Part shown: positions 18,422-28,519 of the stretch, piece after piece
Layout: each line of letters opens with the position of its first letter
Numbering within the stretch: position 1 is the first letter of the stretch
Assembly: GCA_016592635.1 (NCBI GenBank)
Contig: AP023240.1
Coordinates: forward strand, 1,302,001 to 1,366,000
From: Methyloprofundus sp.
GTDB taxonomy: Bacteria; Pseudomonadota; Gammaproteobacteria; Methylococcales; Methylomonadaceae
Length of the DNA: 64,000 bases
Reading direction: 5' to 3'
Program-made: the position numbers and the translations under genes
Notes under the pieces: generated by a model
The model's input: only the letters and a program-made list of their open reading frames with translations
The model's database searches: none
Told to the model about the DNA's origin: nothing

Positions 18422-19629
18422 TTCACTACCGTACACTTTTTCACCTCCTCACAGCAATGCCTTGCCCGATAATGTGAGGCAGAATTGAGGGAGTATTTTT
18501 CCTTCTCTCAGCAGGCGCTTTAATAACCGCACTCCAAGAGTAAACAAACTCAAATCACAACGATCTTTGCGATGAATAATTTTATCCCAGCTCTTAGTCA
18601 GAGCAAGCTCCCCTAAATAAACCATCCATATATAAGCTAAAGCCGCTGCCATAATAAGTCGAGAAACTCGCTCAGGAGCCCTTAATCCACTTTTCTGCAA
18701 GTTAAACCCTCGACCTTTAAGGTCTGAAAACAGCGTTTCTATACGGAAACGTTTGCGATACCAGTTAAATGCTTCACCCCCTGTGGGGAAATTAGTCACT
18801 AGATAAATAGGGTCATTATATTTTCTCCCCCAATAAACAACCGCCCTTACTACAATGCTACGTTTACGAGTGAATTCAACCGCCGATATTTCAGTCATGC
18901 TTCCTTGTTCGGGACAAATATCTTTAAATGTAAATTCATCTCCATTCTCATACAATATCGCATTATTTGCCGTTCGGCAGGCATACTTCCAGCCATAACT
19001 ACTAATGGTTTCCAGCCAGTCTGCTCCATCAAATTCCCCGTCACCCAAACAAATGACCGACGTACCTTCCGGGATTATCGCCTGAACGGATTTAATCAAT
19101 TCGATATGCATATCTTGAGGAAAATGCCCCTTTTTACCTTTACGGGTTACCCACAGCAATGGCAGAGCTCTACCTTTATAAATCATACTGACCATCAAGG
19201 TAATACAGCCTTGCGCTGTCGTGCTGCCATCAATAGCAAGTACTAGCGTTTGTTTGGCTAAACACCGAAGAAGAACCTCTATAAAGGGTAAATAAAATAA
19301 ATCGACACCCACTTTTTCATTTTTCAGCCAACGGCGCAATTGCATGATTTGGCTTTCTTCTTTACCTGATCCTGGAATCTCTCCTGCCACATTAGCTAAC
19401 TTAACAGATTTACTTTGTATAATACCGCAGATAAACCCTGTCAGGATATTTAAGCCGTTATTTTGACGTTTGCTGGGATCAAAATCCCAGAATTTTTGAA
19501 GGCCGCTATGAATGGTGCGATAAATCTTGTAAGAATCTGACAATGTAGGGTATTTTCAATGTAAATCGTCCACATTACCATTTTTTCTACTCTTCGCAAT
19601 ACCTGCTTTAAAAAGTGTACGGTAGTGAA
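18422..19629. mobile_element. IS4-family insertion sequence inside the PAS/GGDEF gene
   Basis: 1208 bp. Perfect 20-bp terminal inverted repeats: TTCACTACCGTACACTTTTT at the left end (18422-18441) and its complement at 19610-19629. The 8-bp target duplication ATCGGCGT is at 18414-18421 and 19630-19637. Ends, duplication and transposase differ from the two other IS4-type elements in the window. Confidence 0.92.
18449..19543 (-). CDS. IS4-family transposase
   Basis: 364 residues, apparently intact. Catalytic blocks: LAIDGSTTAQG (first Asp), ICLGDGEFDGADW (second Asp) and the YREK-type signature YRKRFRIETLFSDLKGRGF, with Glu in RIETLF. It lies opposite in direction to the host gene. The protein is short for the family and has no inserted beta-strand region visible between the second Asp and the Glu. 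The subgroup within IS4 is not assigned; the 8-bp duplication would fit the groups with 8-9 bp rather than IS4 itself. Confidence 0.88.
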   Translation of the reverse strand: MSDSYKIYRTIHSGLQKFWDFDPSKRQNNGLNILTGFICGIIQSKSVKLANVAGEIPGSGKEESQIMQLRRWLKNEKVGVDLFYLPFIEVLLRCLAKQTLVLAIDGSTTAQGCITLMVSMIYKGRALPLLWVTRKGKKGHFPQDMHIELIKSVQAIIPEGTSVICLGDGEFDGADWLETISSYGWKYACRTANNAILYENGDEFTFKDICPEQGSMTEISAVEFTRKRSIVVRAVVYWGRKYNDPIYLVTNFPTGGEAFNWYRKRFRIETLFSDLKGRGFNLQKSGLRAPERVSRLIMAAALAYIWMVYLGELALTKSWDKIIHRKDRCDLSLFTLGVRLLKRLLREGKILPQFCLTLSGKALL

Positions 19630-21366
19630 ATCGGCGTAAAGATGGCAGTGAATATACCGATAAAATACTTATTTCACCCGTGCGTCAGAATAATGGAAAA
19701 ATTACTCATTACCTGGCAATTCAGGAAGATATTAGCGAAAAGAAACAGGCTGAAATTGAATTAGGTATTGCCGCTATTGCCTTTGAATCGCAAGAAAGCA
19801 TTCTGGTCACGAATGTGAATGGTATTATTCTTCGAGTCACCCCATCGTTCACTAAAATAACGGGTTACTCTGCGGAAGATGTGGTTGGTTTAACGCCTAA
19901 AATTTTAAGCTCAGGTCGTCAAGACAAAGCATTTTACACAGCGATGTGGGAGACCATTTTGGAGGCTGGATCATGGCAAGGTGAAATATGGAATCGACAC
20001 AAAAATGGCACTATCTTTCCTGAATGGCTCACCATCAGTGCCAGAAAAGATGAAGAAGATAAAACCACGCATTATGTCGCCATTTCTACCGATATCAGCA
20101 AATTTAAGGCAGCGGAAGAAAAAATCAATAACCTTGCATATTATGATCCGCTGACACAATTACCTAATCGTAGAAAATTTGCAGATCGCTTGGAGCATGG
20201 TATCGCCATGTGTCGGCGAGAAAATACCCAGCAAGCGGTGCTGATGCTGGATTTAGACCACTTTAAAGCCGTCAATGATAATTTTGGGCATCTTGCTGGT
20301 GATGAACTATTACAACAAGTTAGTCACCGCATCAGCTCACGATTACGTGACACAGACATGGTTGCTCGCCTGGGGGGGGGGTGAATTTATTATTCTGTTG
20401 GAAGATGTTCATCATGCGGAAGATGTCGCTCGCATTACCAAAGATATTATTGACAGTTTATCCATTCCTTTTAAACTAAATGAAGCTAATAATACGGTAC
20501 AAATCGGAACCAGTATTGGCATCAGTTTATATCCACAACATGCTAAAACAGATGCCTCGTTAATCGATCATGCCGATATCGGTTTCCAGAACAGGGCAGA
20601 GCTTTTTATAGTGGTCTGACTCACGAATTCAGATTTTATTGTCGACAGGTTTTTAACTTGGGTTTAACTCTGGAAGTATCTGTGCCTCATCCTTAGTGGA
20701 TTTTTGTTTTTTTTGCAGAGTCTGAATGATAATTGCGCAATGTTTTTTTACATTACTTAAATCCACCTCCTTACCTGCATACAGTGCGGCGACAAGAGGG
20801 TTAACGACTTGATCAATGTCATCTTTAAGTTCAGGTGAGTGTTGTTTTACACGCTGGAATATTTCCTCCAGAGGGGTGTTTTTAGGTGCATCCCAATGTT
20901 CCAGTGCATAATTTTGTATATATTTCTGCAACTCTGAGGCGGTTTTAATCGTATCCAAACCCTGCTTATTAATGGTAGCTGTAGGTTTAAGCACCTTTTT
21001 TTTCAATGTCTCATCAGATTGTTCATCTGTCCGAACTTCTGCCAAACGCGTTACTTTTTTCTGTAGACTAATCACCCAGAAAATAACAAACAGTAATATG
21101 GCTACCAACCCGGCAATCACCGCATAAAAAAGCCGGTTATCTTGTTCTATAACTTGCGTTGCTGGAATATCAATTTTTGGCGCAATGCCAGTACCTGCAT
21201 TCTGTTGTGTTGAAGCTAACTTATTTTGTACGGGCGCAGGCGGTGTAAAGCTATTAACGGACTCCCCTAGCGCAATAGTGAGTTTGCGTTCAGGAATGAT
21301 CGCATAAGCTATTTTCTTTTTATTAACATCCCACCAGGCAAGCGAGATCTTTGGCAGGGTAACGCC

Positions 21367-22770
21367 CACTGCCATTAAGTTAAGGAAAATTTGTTAAAAA
21401 ACAAGGATAATATAGGCATTTTATGATAATAATGGTTAAAAAAGTCAAGCAATAAATAAAAGTCGAGCTCAACTTAAAAATGAAGCATTTACAAAAAGTC
21501 ACCGAGTTTCGGAAAAGGATTTTACTCGAAATCGTAGTTTGCCGTTTGCATTATTAATGGTCTTAATGATGAGAAAAAGTGTTAAATCAGTGCAAAATGT
21601 AGTGAATGAAGCGATGAGCTGGCTAGATTTACCACCTGTAACGGCCAGTGCTTATTCGCAAGCACGTTATAAGCTTAAGCACACTGCATTTATAGAACTC
21701 AACCAAACCGCTATAGTTGAAACGGTGTATGGTGGTGATGGCGACTATCATAAATTCTGGGGTTTTCGGGTCTTGGCAATTGATGGTTCAAAAGTTGTTT
21801 TGCCGAATACAGAAGATGTCCGAGAAGAATTTGGCACGATTTCTTATTCAAATGGCAAGGATAGTGAAATAATAGGGCAGCATCCCTATGCACTCGCCTC
21901 GGTGCTCTATGATGTATTGAATCGAGTGGCAATTGATGCACGTTTGGGCAGAGCGAGAGCTTATGAAATTGATTTGGCGGTTGAGCATTTAGCTCATACA
22001 CAAGCAAAAGATTTGTTGACGATGGACAGGAACTACCCATCTTATCGAATGCTGGCTGAATTGACTCAATCTCGGAGAGATTATGTTATTCGTTGTTCGG
22101 CGGCCTCGTTTGCAGTAGCAAGAAAAATGCTAAAAGGTGAAGGAAAAGAAAGCCAAACGGCAACACTTAAGCCTTGTGCTGAGCAAATGTCCATTATTCG
22201 TAAATTAGGCCTACCTGTTTCACTTAAGGTACGCTTTGTACGGGTTAAGTTGAGTACTGGTGAAAATGAAGTTTTAGTGACTTCCTTACATAATGAAAAG
22301 TACTATCCGAGTGCTGATTTTGCTGAGCTATATTATTTGCGCTGGGGAATTGAAACCTTTTATGGGTTGTTAAAAACTCGGTTAGGGCTGGAAAATTTTA
22401 CGGGAACTCAGGCAGAGGCAGTGAAGCAGGATTTTCATTCAAGTGTATATTTAACGGGGCTTGAGTCAATATTAACGGATGCTGCACAGAAACAACTAGA
22501 TGCCAAAGAAACAAAATACCCACAGATCGTTAACCGCTCGGTATCGTTTAATGCCATCAAAAATCATGCGTTCGATTTATTGCTTGGAGACACTGAGACC
22601 AACTTCATAGAGGAAAAGCTGACGGCACTATTTTTAACTAATCCCACCATTGAACGAAAGCACCGCAACCCGCCTCGTAAAAAATCATCTGCGAGGCGCT
22701 TGCTGAATTTTCATAAGCGGCAGAAAAAGCATTGTTTTTAAAAGAAATATCTCTTAACTTAATGGCAGTG
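21367..22770. mobile_element. IS4-family insertion sequence inside batD
   Basis: 1404 bp with perfect 18-bp inverted ends CACTGCCATTAAGTTAAG (21367-21384) and the complement at 22753-22770. The 11-bp target duplication AGGGTAACGCC is at 21356-21366 and 22771-22781. The same ends bound the 95-bp MITE at 37337-37431 and a decayed copy at 44366-44487, so this is the likely autonomous parent. Confidence 0.93.
21539..22741 (+). CDS. IS4-family transposase (true 5' end probably upstream)
   Basis: At least 400 residues. DDE elements: VLAIDGSKVVLPN (first Asp), LLTMDRNYPSY (second Asp) and YYLRWGIETFYGLLKTRLGL (YREK, with Glu in GIETFY). TTG at 21539 is a poor start: the same frame is open back to 21440 and encodes a conserved-looking HRVSEKDFTRNRSLPF segment just before it. 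A plausible start ATG (21432, MVKK) is in another frame, joined by an A6 run at 21438-21443 where one base slip would link them. Either the gene carries a frameshift or it is decoded by slippage. Confidence 0.82.
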   Translation: MPFALLMVLMMRKSVKSVQNVVNEAMSWLDLPPVTASAYSQARYKLKHTAFIELNQTAIVETVYGGDGDYHKFWGFRVLAIDGSKVVLPNTEDVREEFGTISYSNGKDSEIIGQHPYALASVLYDVLNRVAIDARLGRARAYEIDLAVEHLAHTQAKDLLTMDRNYPSYRMLAELTQSRRDYVIRCSAASFAVARKMLKGEGKESQTATLKPCAEQMSIIRKLGLPVSLKVRFVRVKLSTGENEVLVTSLHNEKYYPSADFAELYYLRWGIETFYGLLKTRLGLENFTGTQAEAVKQDFHSSVYLTGLESILTDAAQKQLDAKETKYPQIVNRSVSFNAIKNHAFDLLLGDTETNFIEEKLTALFLTNPTIERKHRNPPRKKSSARRLLNFHKRQKKHCF

Positions 22771-25160
22771 AGGGTAACGCCACCACTTTTATTTGGAATA
22801 AGTGTATAGCTTTCTTTTCTTGAACTGATAATCGTACCGTCTTCAATCGACTCATCTAACACGGGCTGATCTGCATAGATTTTAAAATCTTTACCCTGTA
22901 AGGATTCAAGCGAGGGCAACTGGCTAGATGAAATACCATTGGCTATAAGGGTAAAACGCCTGCTGATCGGTTCCCCTACTTTTAAAACCTGAGTATCATC
23001 CCAGCTTTCCGTAATGCCTAAATAGCTTGCAGGTAGCCATGGCTTAACGTCGGTAACAGGTGGCAAAACCTCTAATGTAATGGGCTTACTGGCTACAGCA
23101 AAGGGCTTTAATTCCCTGCGTCCTAGAAGATCATCAAAGTCTTTCATCATATTAAAAGAATCAAAACGCCTGCCAAAAAATGAATTAGATCTTCTTTGAA
23201 TGGGAATACCACCTTGAATCGTACTTGCAGGAATAGTGATTTCACCTGATTTTAACGGCGTGATGATATAACTGGCCTTAATGACTTTCACTGCTCTACC
23301 ATTTTGTGTGCTGTCATAGACTTCAGGTTTGCCGTTTTCCTCAATCACAGCATCGTCCAATGTCATTTCACTTAAGCTGATATTGGCCAGATCGTAGCGT
23401 GAAACCAGTGTCACTGTATAAGTGACAGGTTCATTTTTGTATGGATTGCGCTTACTGACTACAGACGAAATATCAATGCCGTTATTTTCACTGCTTGCTG
23501 GAAGACTGGATGCTTTTCCAACCGAAACGTTAAAGGTTTGTGTTTTTAATTTGCCTTTAGAGCTTTCAATTATTAGCGAAGGAATACGGATATTGCCTGT
23601 TTTTTTAGCGGTCAGTTGGTAGTCCCAACGGGTACTGGAAGAAAAGCGACCATTAATAATACTGGTATTTGAACTTTGCACCTGTCCATTCACTGTAAAA
23701 TTCTTTTTCAATGCTGAAATATCCGGCTCACTTTCAGGGGAAGCATCGGAAAGTGTCAGAGACAGACTAAAGCTTTGTCCAACTGCAACCTGATGTTGAC
23801 TAACGGTTGCCGTATATTCCGCCGCTAATGCAATGGCGGGTAATATTAGGTAGACAACTAACAATGTGAGAATTCTTTTTACCATGGCTTGCTCTCTTGT
23901 TTAGTTTGATTGCGTTTTGACTCAATATAAAACTGATTTTTCAAGAATGACTTAGGATCACTATTTGCACGATTTAACCATTGATCCGCATCTATATCTG
24001 CTTGTGTTTTGACAGGTTTCATAGTGCTCTGTTGCTCACCTTCATCTGCCTTTGCAGAGGATTGTTCCAGTGACTCGGCAGATTGTTGTTCGGCAGACTG
24101 AGACTGAGCTTGCCCATCCTTTTTATCCTGCTCTTCGACGGCTTTTTCCTCGGCAGAAGCTTGCTTTTGTTCTGCTGATTTTTTATCCGTATCAGGTTTG
24201 TTTTCCTCATTTTGCTGTTCATCTGGTTTATTATCAGAAGCCGAGGCATCATTTTTGTCCTGCACTTTATTTTTTTGCTGCTTTTCTGACTGGTCTTTTT
24301 TGTCTGATTCAGAATCACCAGAGCCTTGTTTGTCTTGATTCTGCTGCTTATCATCATTTTTTTCTTTATTGTCTTGTGGTTTATTTTCCTGCTGTTGCTT
24401 ATCTTGCTGTTCCAGCAATTTTTTAACTAACGCTAGGTTTTCTTTTGCCTTTTCATTATCTGCATCATGCGCCAAAACCTTTTCATAGGCGCTGATGGCT
24501 GGCTCGAATTTCTTTTGCTGCGCAAGCGCATTGCCCAAGTTATAAAGGGCTTTATCCTGAACTTCACTGCGTCTGGATTCAGCAAACAAACGCTCTGCTT
24601 CTGCAAAATTACCTGCTTTATATTGCGCCACTCCTTTACGATAGCTATCTTTAAATACACTACTCGCTTTATCATATTCTTTATGTGTCATGGCTACTTG
24701 ACCCAATTGTGCTTTGTTCTTGAAATAATCCTCAAGCGATGCTGCTTGTGATGGATCAACAGGTAGCATAAAGACAAGCAGAATCACTGGAAATACAAAT
24801 CCTTGACGAAACCCGAATAGCATGATCAACATAAGCGGAAGAATTAACAGATAAAAACGCTCTTCCCAATGTCGTGTCTTTTGCTGTTTATTTTTTTCAG
24901 CCTGCACACGCGATTTAAGCTGGTTTAAAACTATTTTGCTATCATTTTCAGTATAGTTTGTACTAATATATTGCCCAATTTCCTGCAATTTACTCTGTTC
25001 CAGATGACTCATAACCACAGTGCTATTCTGCTTAATGATCACGCCTTTTGCATCACGAATGGGAGCACCTGCCTTGGTTCCAATACCCAGGGTATCAAGA
25101 ATAACACCCTGTTTACGCAGTTGTTTTGCTTGTGTAATAGTGGCGCTGACATCATTAAAA

Positions 25161-26887
25161 GGGTGCAACCCGCCCTCCGCTCAAACCTAAAACTTCAAGC
25201 AACTTTTAATTGTGAAAACACATTATCATTAACTGCTTCTAATATATTAGCTGTAGCAGGATGAATTGTCCGTTGTTCTTGTTGGATATTAAAACCCATA
25301 AACTGTTCCCAATCTCCATTAATATAAATACAACGTAGCCCCAGTATGGCTTTTGCCCCTGCCATTACCCAGCGCATCCCTGATTCTTCCATCCGATCGA
25401 CAATAATATGGCGGCAAGCACCTTCGATGATACCGGACCCAATAGGGTAACCCGCTGCCAAATATTCGTTGTAACGCATACGCCCTGCATTACTCTCTAA
25501 ATACCCGCAGCTTATTTTAATCTGCTCAAGCCTCTTACCTGTTATTTTTCGACGTGTTGCCAGATGGCGAAAGCTTCGAATCACTTTTTTGACCTGTCCA
25601 TTCAGAAGAAAACCCATGTACTTTTTAACAACCAGTATATTATCTTTGGTAGAGCTATCCAGGGACAGTGCTTCGGCGGCTTTCCATAGGTAGGAGGCTG
25701 CATGGATAATATCCAGTATTTGAATGCAATTTTCCGGAGCCATCATTTCGGTTCCCATTTCCCATAGCTTTTTTTCACCATCCATAATTAAGACAACAGT
25801 ATTATTACCACTTGGGTTGCGCTGCTTAATTTCACCCCCGATCCATGAGAAAATAGTCTCGCGTGCCGGTTGCAACGTGTCCTTATTGTCTCGATCCATA
25901 CAGGCCCTGACATGTTTGTTAACAGGCTTGGGTCTCACCTGTTCGGTGATTTCTGCTGTTAATGGATCCCCGGATCGAAAGAGTGCTTCCAAGACTTTTT
26001 CTGGCGTTCTTGGGTAAGGATCTACAGAATATGAGGCACCTACTACAGCCATTTTTTTATTGCCGTAATGCCCTTTCGGTGTCACCTGTTCAATATTGGC
26101 AGGCTTGTTCTCTTGTTTGGAATCTGTTTTCTCTGCACTTGGCTTACGAATGACTACGCCTTTACAGTCGGCTGATGTCACGATTATTTGACCAGGCTCT
26201 GCCTGTTGAACACTTGTTTGGCGATCAAAATAGGCGTTCGTGAAACTTGAAGTCGACAAGACTGTTCGCTCTAGAGCACTGACTGGAAATGATAGGGAGA
26301 AAATCCTCTTGATCACCTTGCTTGCCTCGGCATAAGGAACCGCCACCACTAACGATTGCCCCCAATCCTGTAGTAAATAGGAGTACTTGCTAGATGGCAA
26401 CTGAAGCTGCTTGTCCATTGGAATGCAGTCAAGCTTTTGTCCTTCCCGAGTGCCGTAGACCCAACGAAATAAGTTGAACTCACCAAATAGAGATAAGTAG
26501 CTTCGTTTGTGTTGAGTTGGCAACCTTTTGACTTGGCGTCCATCGGATAGCTCTATTGTTTCTCCTTGGTCGCTCCCTTGATATAAAGCAAATAAATATC
26601 CCAGCAGTATATGCCCCATCTTCAATAGTTCAGTGAATATATCTTGTTCAACCTTATGAGCTGCTGTACCTGACTTGTAGGCTTTTTCTACAAGATCTAT
26701 TAGGTTGCCGGTTTGATTTAGGATGTCGTCTTTATTGATATTTTTTGTATTTTCATTCATGATTTTAATGGGCGAACTCCTCTTGACGGGGTATCTGTTC
26801 AATACTCTGATAGTTTGAAATTAAGTTTATTGAGAGGAGTTTACCTTATTATTTTATCTCAGCAAGCGCGGAGGGCGGGTTGCACCC
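25161..26887. mobile_element. ISKra4-family insertion sequence inside batB
   Basis: 1727 bp. Perfect 20-bp inverted ends GGGTGCAACCCGCCCTCCGC (25161-25180) and the complement at 26868-26887. The 9-bp target duplication TCATTAAAA is at 25152-25160 and 26888-26896. It is a different subgroup from the ISKra4 element at 3589: other ends, other duplication length, longer transposase. Confidence 0.93.
25195..26802 (-). CDS. ISKra4-family transposase, long type
   Basis: Up to 535 residues from a TTG; ATG at 26760 (MNENTKNINKDD) is the likelier start and gives 521 residues, though the AGAGGAG ribosome site is about 18 nt upstream of it. Family blocks: RQVKRLPTQHKRSYLSLFGE at the front, VTSADCKGVVIRKPS (first Asp of the DDE core), VLIMDGEKKLWEMG (second Asp) and ILDIIHAASYLWKAAEAL, then YPIGSGIIEGACRHIIVDRM with the catalytic Glu, and GMRWVMAGAKAILGLRCI. 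Shares the GSGxxEAACxxxVxxRxxxSGMRW layout with the shorter transposase at 3612. Confidence 0.88.
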   Translation of the reverse strand: MNRYPVKRSSPIKIMNENTKNINKDDILNQTGNLIDLVEKAYKSGTAAHKVEQDIFTELLKMGHILLGYLFALYQGSDQGETIELSDGRQVKRLPTQHKRSYLSLFGEFNLFRWVYGTREGQKLDCIPMDKQLQLPSSKYSYLLQDWGQSLVVAVPYAEASKVIKRIFSLSFPVSALERTVLSTSSFTNAYFDRQTSVQQAEPGQIIVTSADCKGVVIRKPSAEKTDSKQENKPANIEQVTPKGHYGNKKMAVVGASYSVDPYPRTPEKVLEALFRSGDPLTAEITEQVRPKPVNKHVRACMDRDNKDTLQPARETIFSWIGGEIKQRNPSGNNTVVLIMDGEKKLWEMGTEMMAPENCIQILDIIHAASYLWKAAEALSLDSSTKDNILVVKKYMGFLLNGQVKKVIRSFRHLATRRKITGKRLEQIKISCGYLESNAGRMRYNEYLAAGYPIGSGIIEGACRHIIVDRMEESGMRWVMAGAKAILGLRCIYINGDWEQFMGFNIQQEQRTIHPATANILEAVNDNVFSQLKVA

Positions 26888-27508
26888 TCATTAAAACCAC
26901 CATCGCTCACCACCAGTATAGATTTATTTTTACCGGGTTCAGCAGCAAGTAAGCTTCCTGCCATATCAAGTGCAGGCGCAAGGTTACTGCCTTGTATATA
27001 CACCAGGTCAGTATCCAGCGAGGGTAATAAATGACGGATCGTTTGCATATCATCGGTCAGTGGTGAGATCATGTGAGCGTCAGCCGCATAGGCAACCAGG
27101 CCGATTTTTACCCCTTTAGCCAGATTCATAATATCTTCAATTTCCTGCCGGGCGCGAGCCAGCCTTGTAGGCTTTACATCATCAGCATTCATCGACTGCG
27201 ATAAATCCAGTAAAATAACCAGACTCTGATCGGGTGTAAATGTGGCGACCTCTTTAAAATCCCAGCGTGGTCCGGCCAACCCCCCTATCAGCAATGCCCA
27301 TAACAGCGACGCTATTGCCATGCTTTTCCATAGATGTGACTCTCCAGCTGACTTGCTAATTATCAAATGCGGCAATAAATGTACATCAATAAAACCTTCC
27401 AACCGGGGTTTAGCGGCTGATGGGTGGAAAAAAAATCCGTAAAGTCCCCAGATAAAAGGAATAAGCAGTAAACCCCATAGCCAGTCAGCTTGTGCAAAAT
27501 TAAATTGA

Positions 27509-28519
27509 TTAAATGCCATGAGAAACCCTCCTATATAATGGTATAAGACCGATTATCAACATCAACACCAGCGCAATCATCAAAGGATAACGGTAAAGGG
27601 GTTCACGAATTAAATATTGCCGCGATTCCGCCGTGGATTTCACCAACTGATCAATTTGTTGATAGACATCTTGTAATGCCAATTCACTCGTTGCACTGAA
27701 ATAGGCACCACCGGTCATTTGCGCAATATTTTTAAGGCGTTCCTCATCCATAGGCATTTCAGCCATCACTATGCCGCCGTGACCATCAGGATAAGGGGCA
27801 GAGCCACTTTTGCCGACACCAATGGTATAAATACGGATACCATATTGTTTAGCGAGTTTTGCCGCTTCTATTGGCGGGATAGCACTGGCGTTATCTTCAC
27901 CATCACTCAGCAGAATCAGCACGCGCGATCCTTCCGGGCGTTCACGTAAATTACGCACCGCCATACCAATCGCATCACCAATAGCCGTTGCATCGCCCGC
28001 CATGCCAGATACACTATTATTGAGCATATGACTGACTGCCTCTGTGTCTAGTGTAAGCGGTACATGCAGATAAGCATGTTCGCCAAAAAGAATTAGTCCG
28101 ACCCTGTCTCCCTGTCGTCCACGCACAAAATCTCCCACCACCTCCTTGGTCACATCAAGACGACTTTTGATGGTCTGATTGGTAGAGAAGTCCAGCGCTT
28201 TCATCGAACCAGAAATATCCACCGCCAGCATCAAGTCATAACCCTGGTTTTCTACGTAAGCAAATTGATCCACTTTTTGTGGTCGCATCACAGCCAATGT
28301 CAAGCAGATCCATGTCAATGACATGGCGATTAATAAGCCGTTAGCTGATTTCCTGGCTGGCATACCATAACTCGGAAAAGCCTGGGTCAAACGACCAGTT
28401 TCAGGAAAAAAAATTTCTGGCAATGACGCTTCAGCAGGTTGACGCTTTGGCAACTTCCACCAAACCAGTACAGGCAGAAGTATAAGCAAGCCCATATAGG
28501 GCCAGTAGAATGTAATCAT
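27509..28519 (-). CDS. batA: BatA-like VWA-domain membrane protein
   Basis: About 336 residues from ATG 28519, chosen because its A is also the last base of the upstream stop (TAATG) and AGGTGGG lies ahead. Layout: TM1 (PYMGLLILLPVLVWW), TM2 (NGLLIAMSLTWICLTLAVM), a VWA domain with an intact metal site DISGSMKA, and a C-terminal TM (YPLMIALVLMLIIGLIPLY). VWA proteins of the Bat group act with MoxR ATPases at the inner membrane. Unlike batB and batD it is undamaged, but its partners are broken, so the complex may be inactive. It overlaps batB by 11 bp. Confidence 0.9.
   Translation of the reverse strand: MITFYWPYMGLLILLPVLVWWKLPKRQPAEASLPEIFFPETGRLTQAFPSYGMPARKSANGLLIAMSLTWICLTLAVMRPQKVDQFAYVENQGYDLMLAVDISGSMKALDFSTNQTIKSRLDVTKEVVGDFVRGRQGDRVGLILFGEHAYLHVPLTLDTEAVSHMLNNSVSGMAGDATAIGDAIGMAVRNLRERPEGSRVLILLSDGEDNASAIPPIEAAKLAKQYGIRIYTIGVGKSGSAPYPDGHGGIVMAEMPMDEERLKNIAQMTGGAYFSATSELALQDVYQQIDQLVKSTAESRQYLIREPLYRYPLMIALVLMLIIGLIPLYRRVSHGI

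Larger units (their letters stand above)
16604..20619 (+). pseudogene. Disrupted membrane sensor diguanylate cyclase (HAMP-PAS-PAS-PAS-GGDEF)
   Basis: Originally one long reading frame: TM1 (RKIILLGTIYSIALLVVLFS), a periplasmic NIT/4HB-like sensor part with LIQQHRGLSSGAL, TM2 near 17575-17630, HAMP, three PAS units (about 17800-18160, 18180-18421 plus 19638-19740, and 19770-20110) and a GGDEF domain from about 20130. It carries at least five lesions: TAG at 16985, TAA at 17732 (both in the same frame as the flanking sequence), an IS at 18422-19629, a one-base excess in a G10 run at 20372-20381 that breaks the GG(D/E)EF motif, and loss of the 3' part after GISLYPQHAK, where homology ends near 20575. 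Excising the IS and one duplication restores the frame (ELVNRR-KDGSEYT). The gene is non-functional as it stands. Confidence 0.9.
20653..23885 (-). pseudogene. batD: batD-like gene, interrupted by an IS
   Basis: The two halves together code for about 605 residues once the IS (21367-22770) and one 11-bp duplication are removed; the join PNKSGGVTL-PKISLAWW is exactly in frame. The product is a BatD/oxygen-tolerance protein: signal peptide (LTLLVVYLILPAIALA), repeated immunoglobulin-like strands (VAVGQSFSLSLTLSD, DISSVVSKRNPYKNEPVTYT), then a single transmembrane helix (LFYAVIAGLVAILLFVIFWVI) and a cytosolic helical tail. Bat proteins are linked to stress and aerotolerance and work with MoxR AAA+ ATPases and VWA proteins. 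It starts 7 bp inside the end of the upstream gene, so it is the last operon gene. No other lesion is visible, so loss is recent. Confidence 0.9.
23879..27519 (-). pseudogene. batB: batB-like VWA domain plus TPR gene, interrupted by an IS
   Basis: Removing the IS (25161-26887) and one 9-bp duplication restores one 634-residue frame across SDGGFN-DVSATITQ. N-terminal part: two membrane helices and a VWA domain whose metal site reads DLSQS. C-terminal part: a third membrane segment (FYLLILPLMLIMLFG), then TPR repeats (AQYKAGNFAEAERLFAESRR, YNLGNALAQQKKFEPAISAY), then a very Gln/Lys/Asp/Glu-rich disordered tail of about 150 residues. This is the BatB-BatC fusion layout known in gammaproteobacteria. 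It overlaps batA (start 27519, batA end 27509) and batD, so the operon was translationally coupled. The insertion also separates the remaining batD from its promoter. Confidence 0.9.

Noticed and set aside
24052..24426. Long plus-strand open frame opposite the TPR/disordered tail of batB
   Set aside because: It is the mirror of a Gln/Lys-rich repetitive coding stretch; composition explains its openness.
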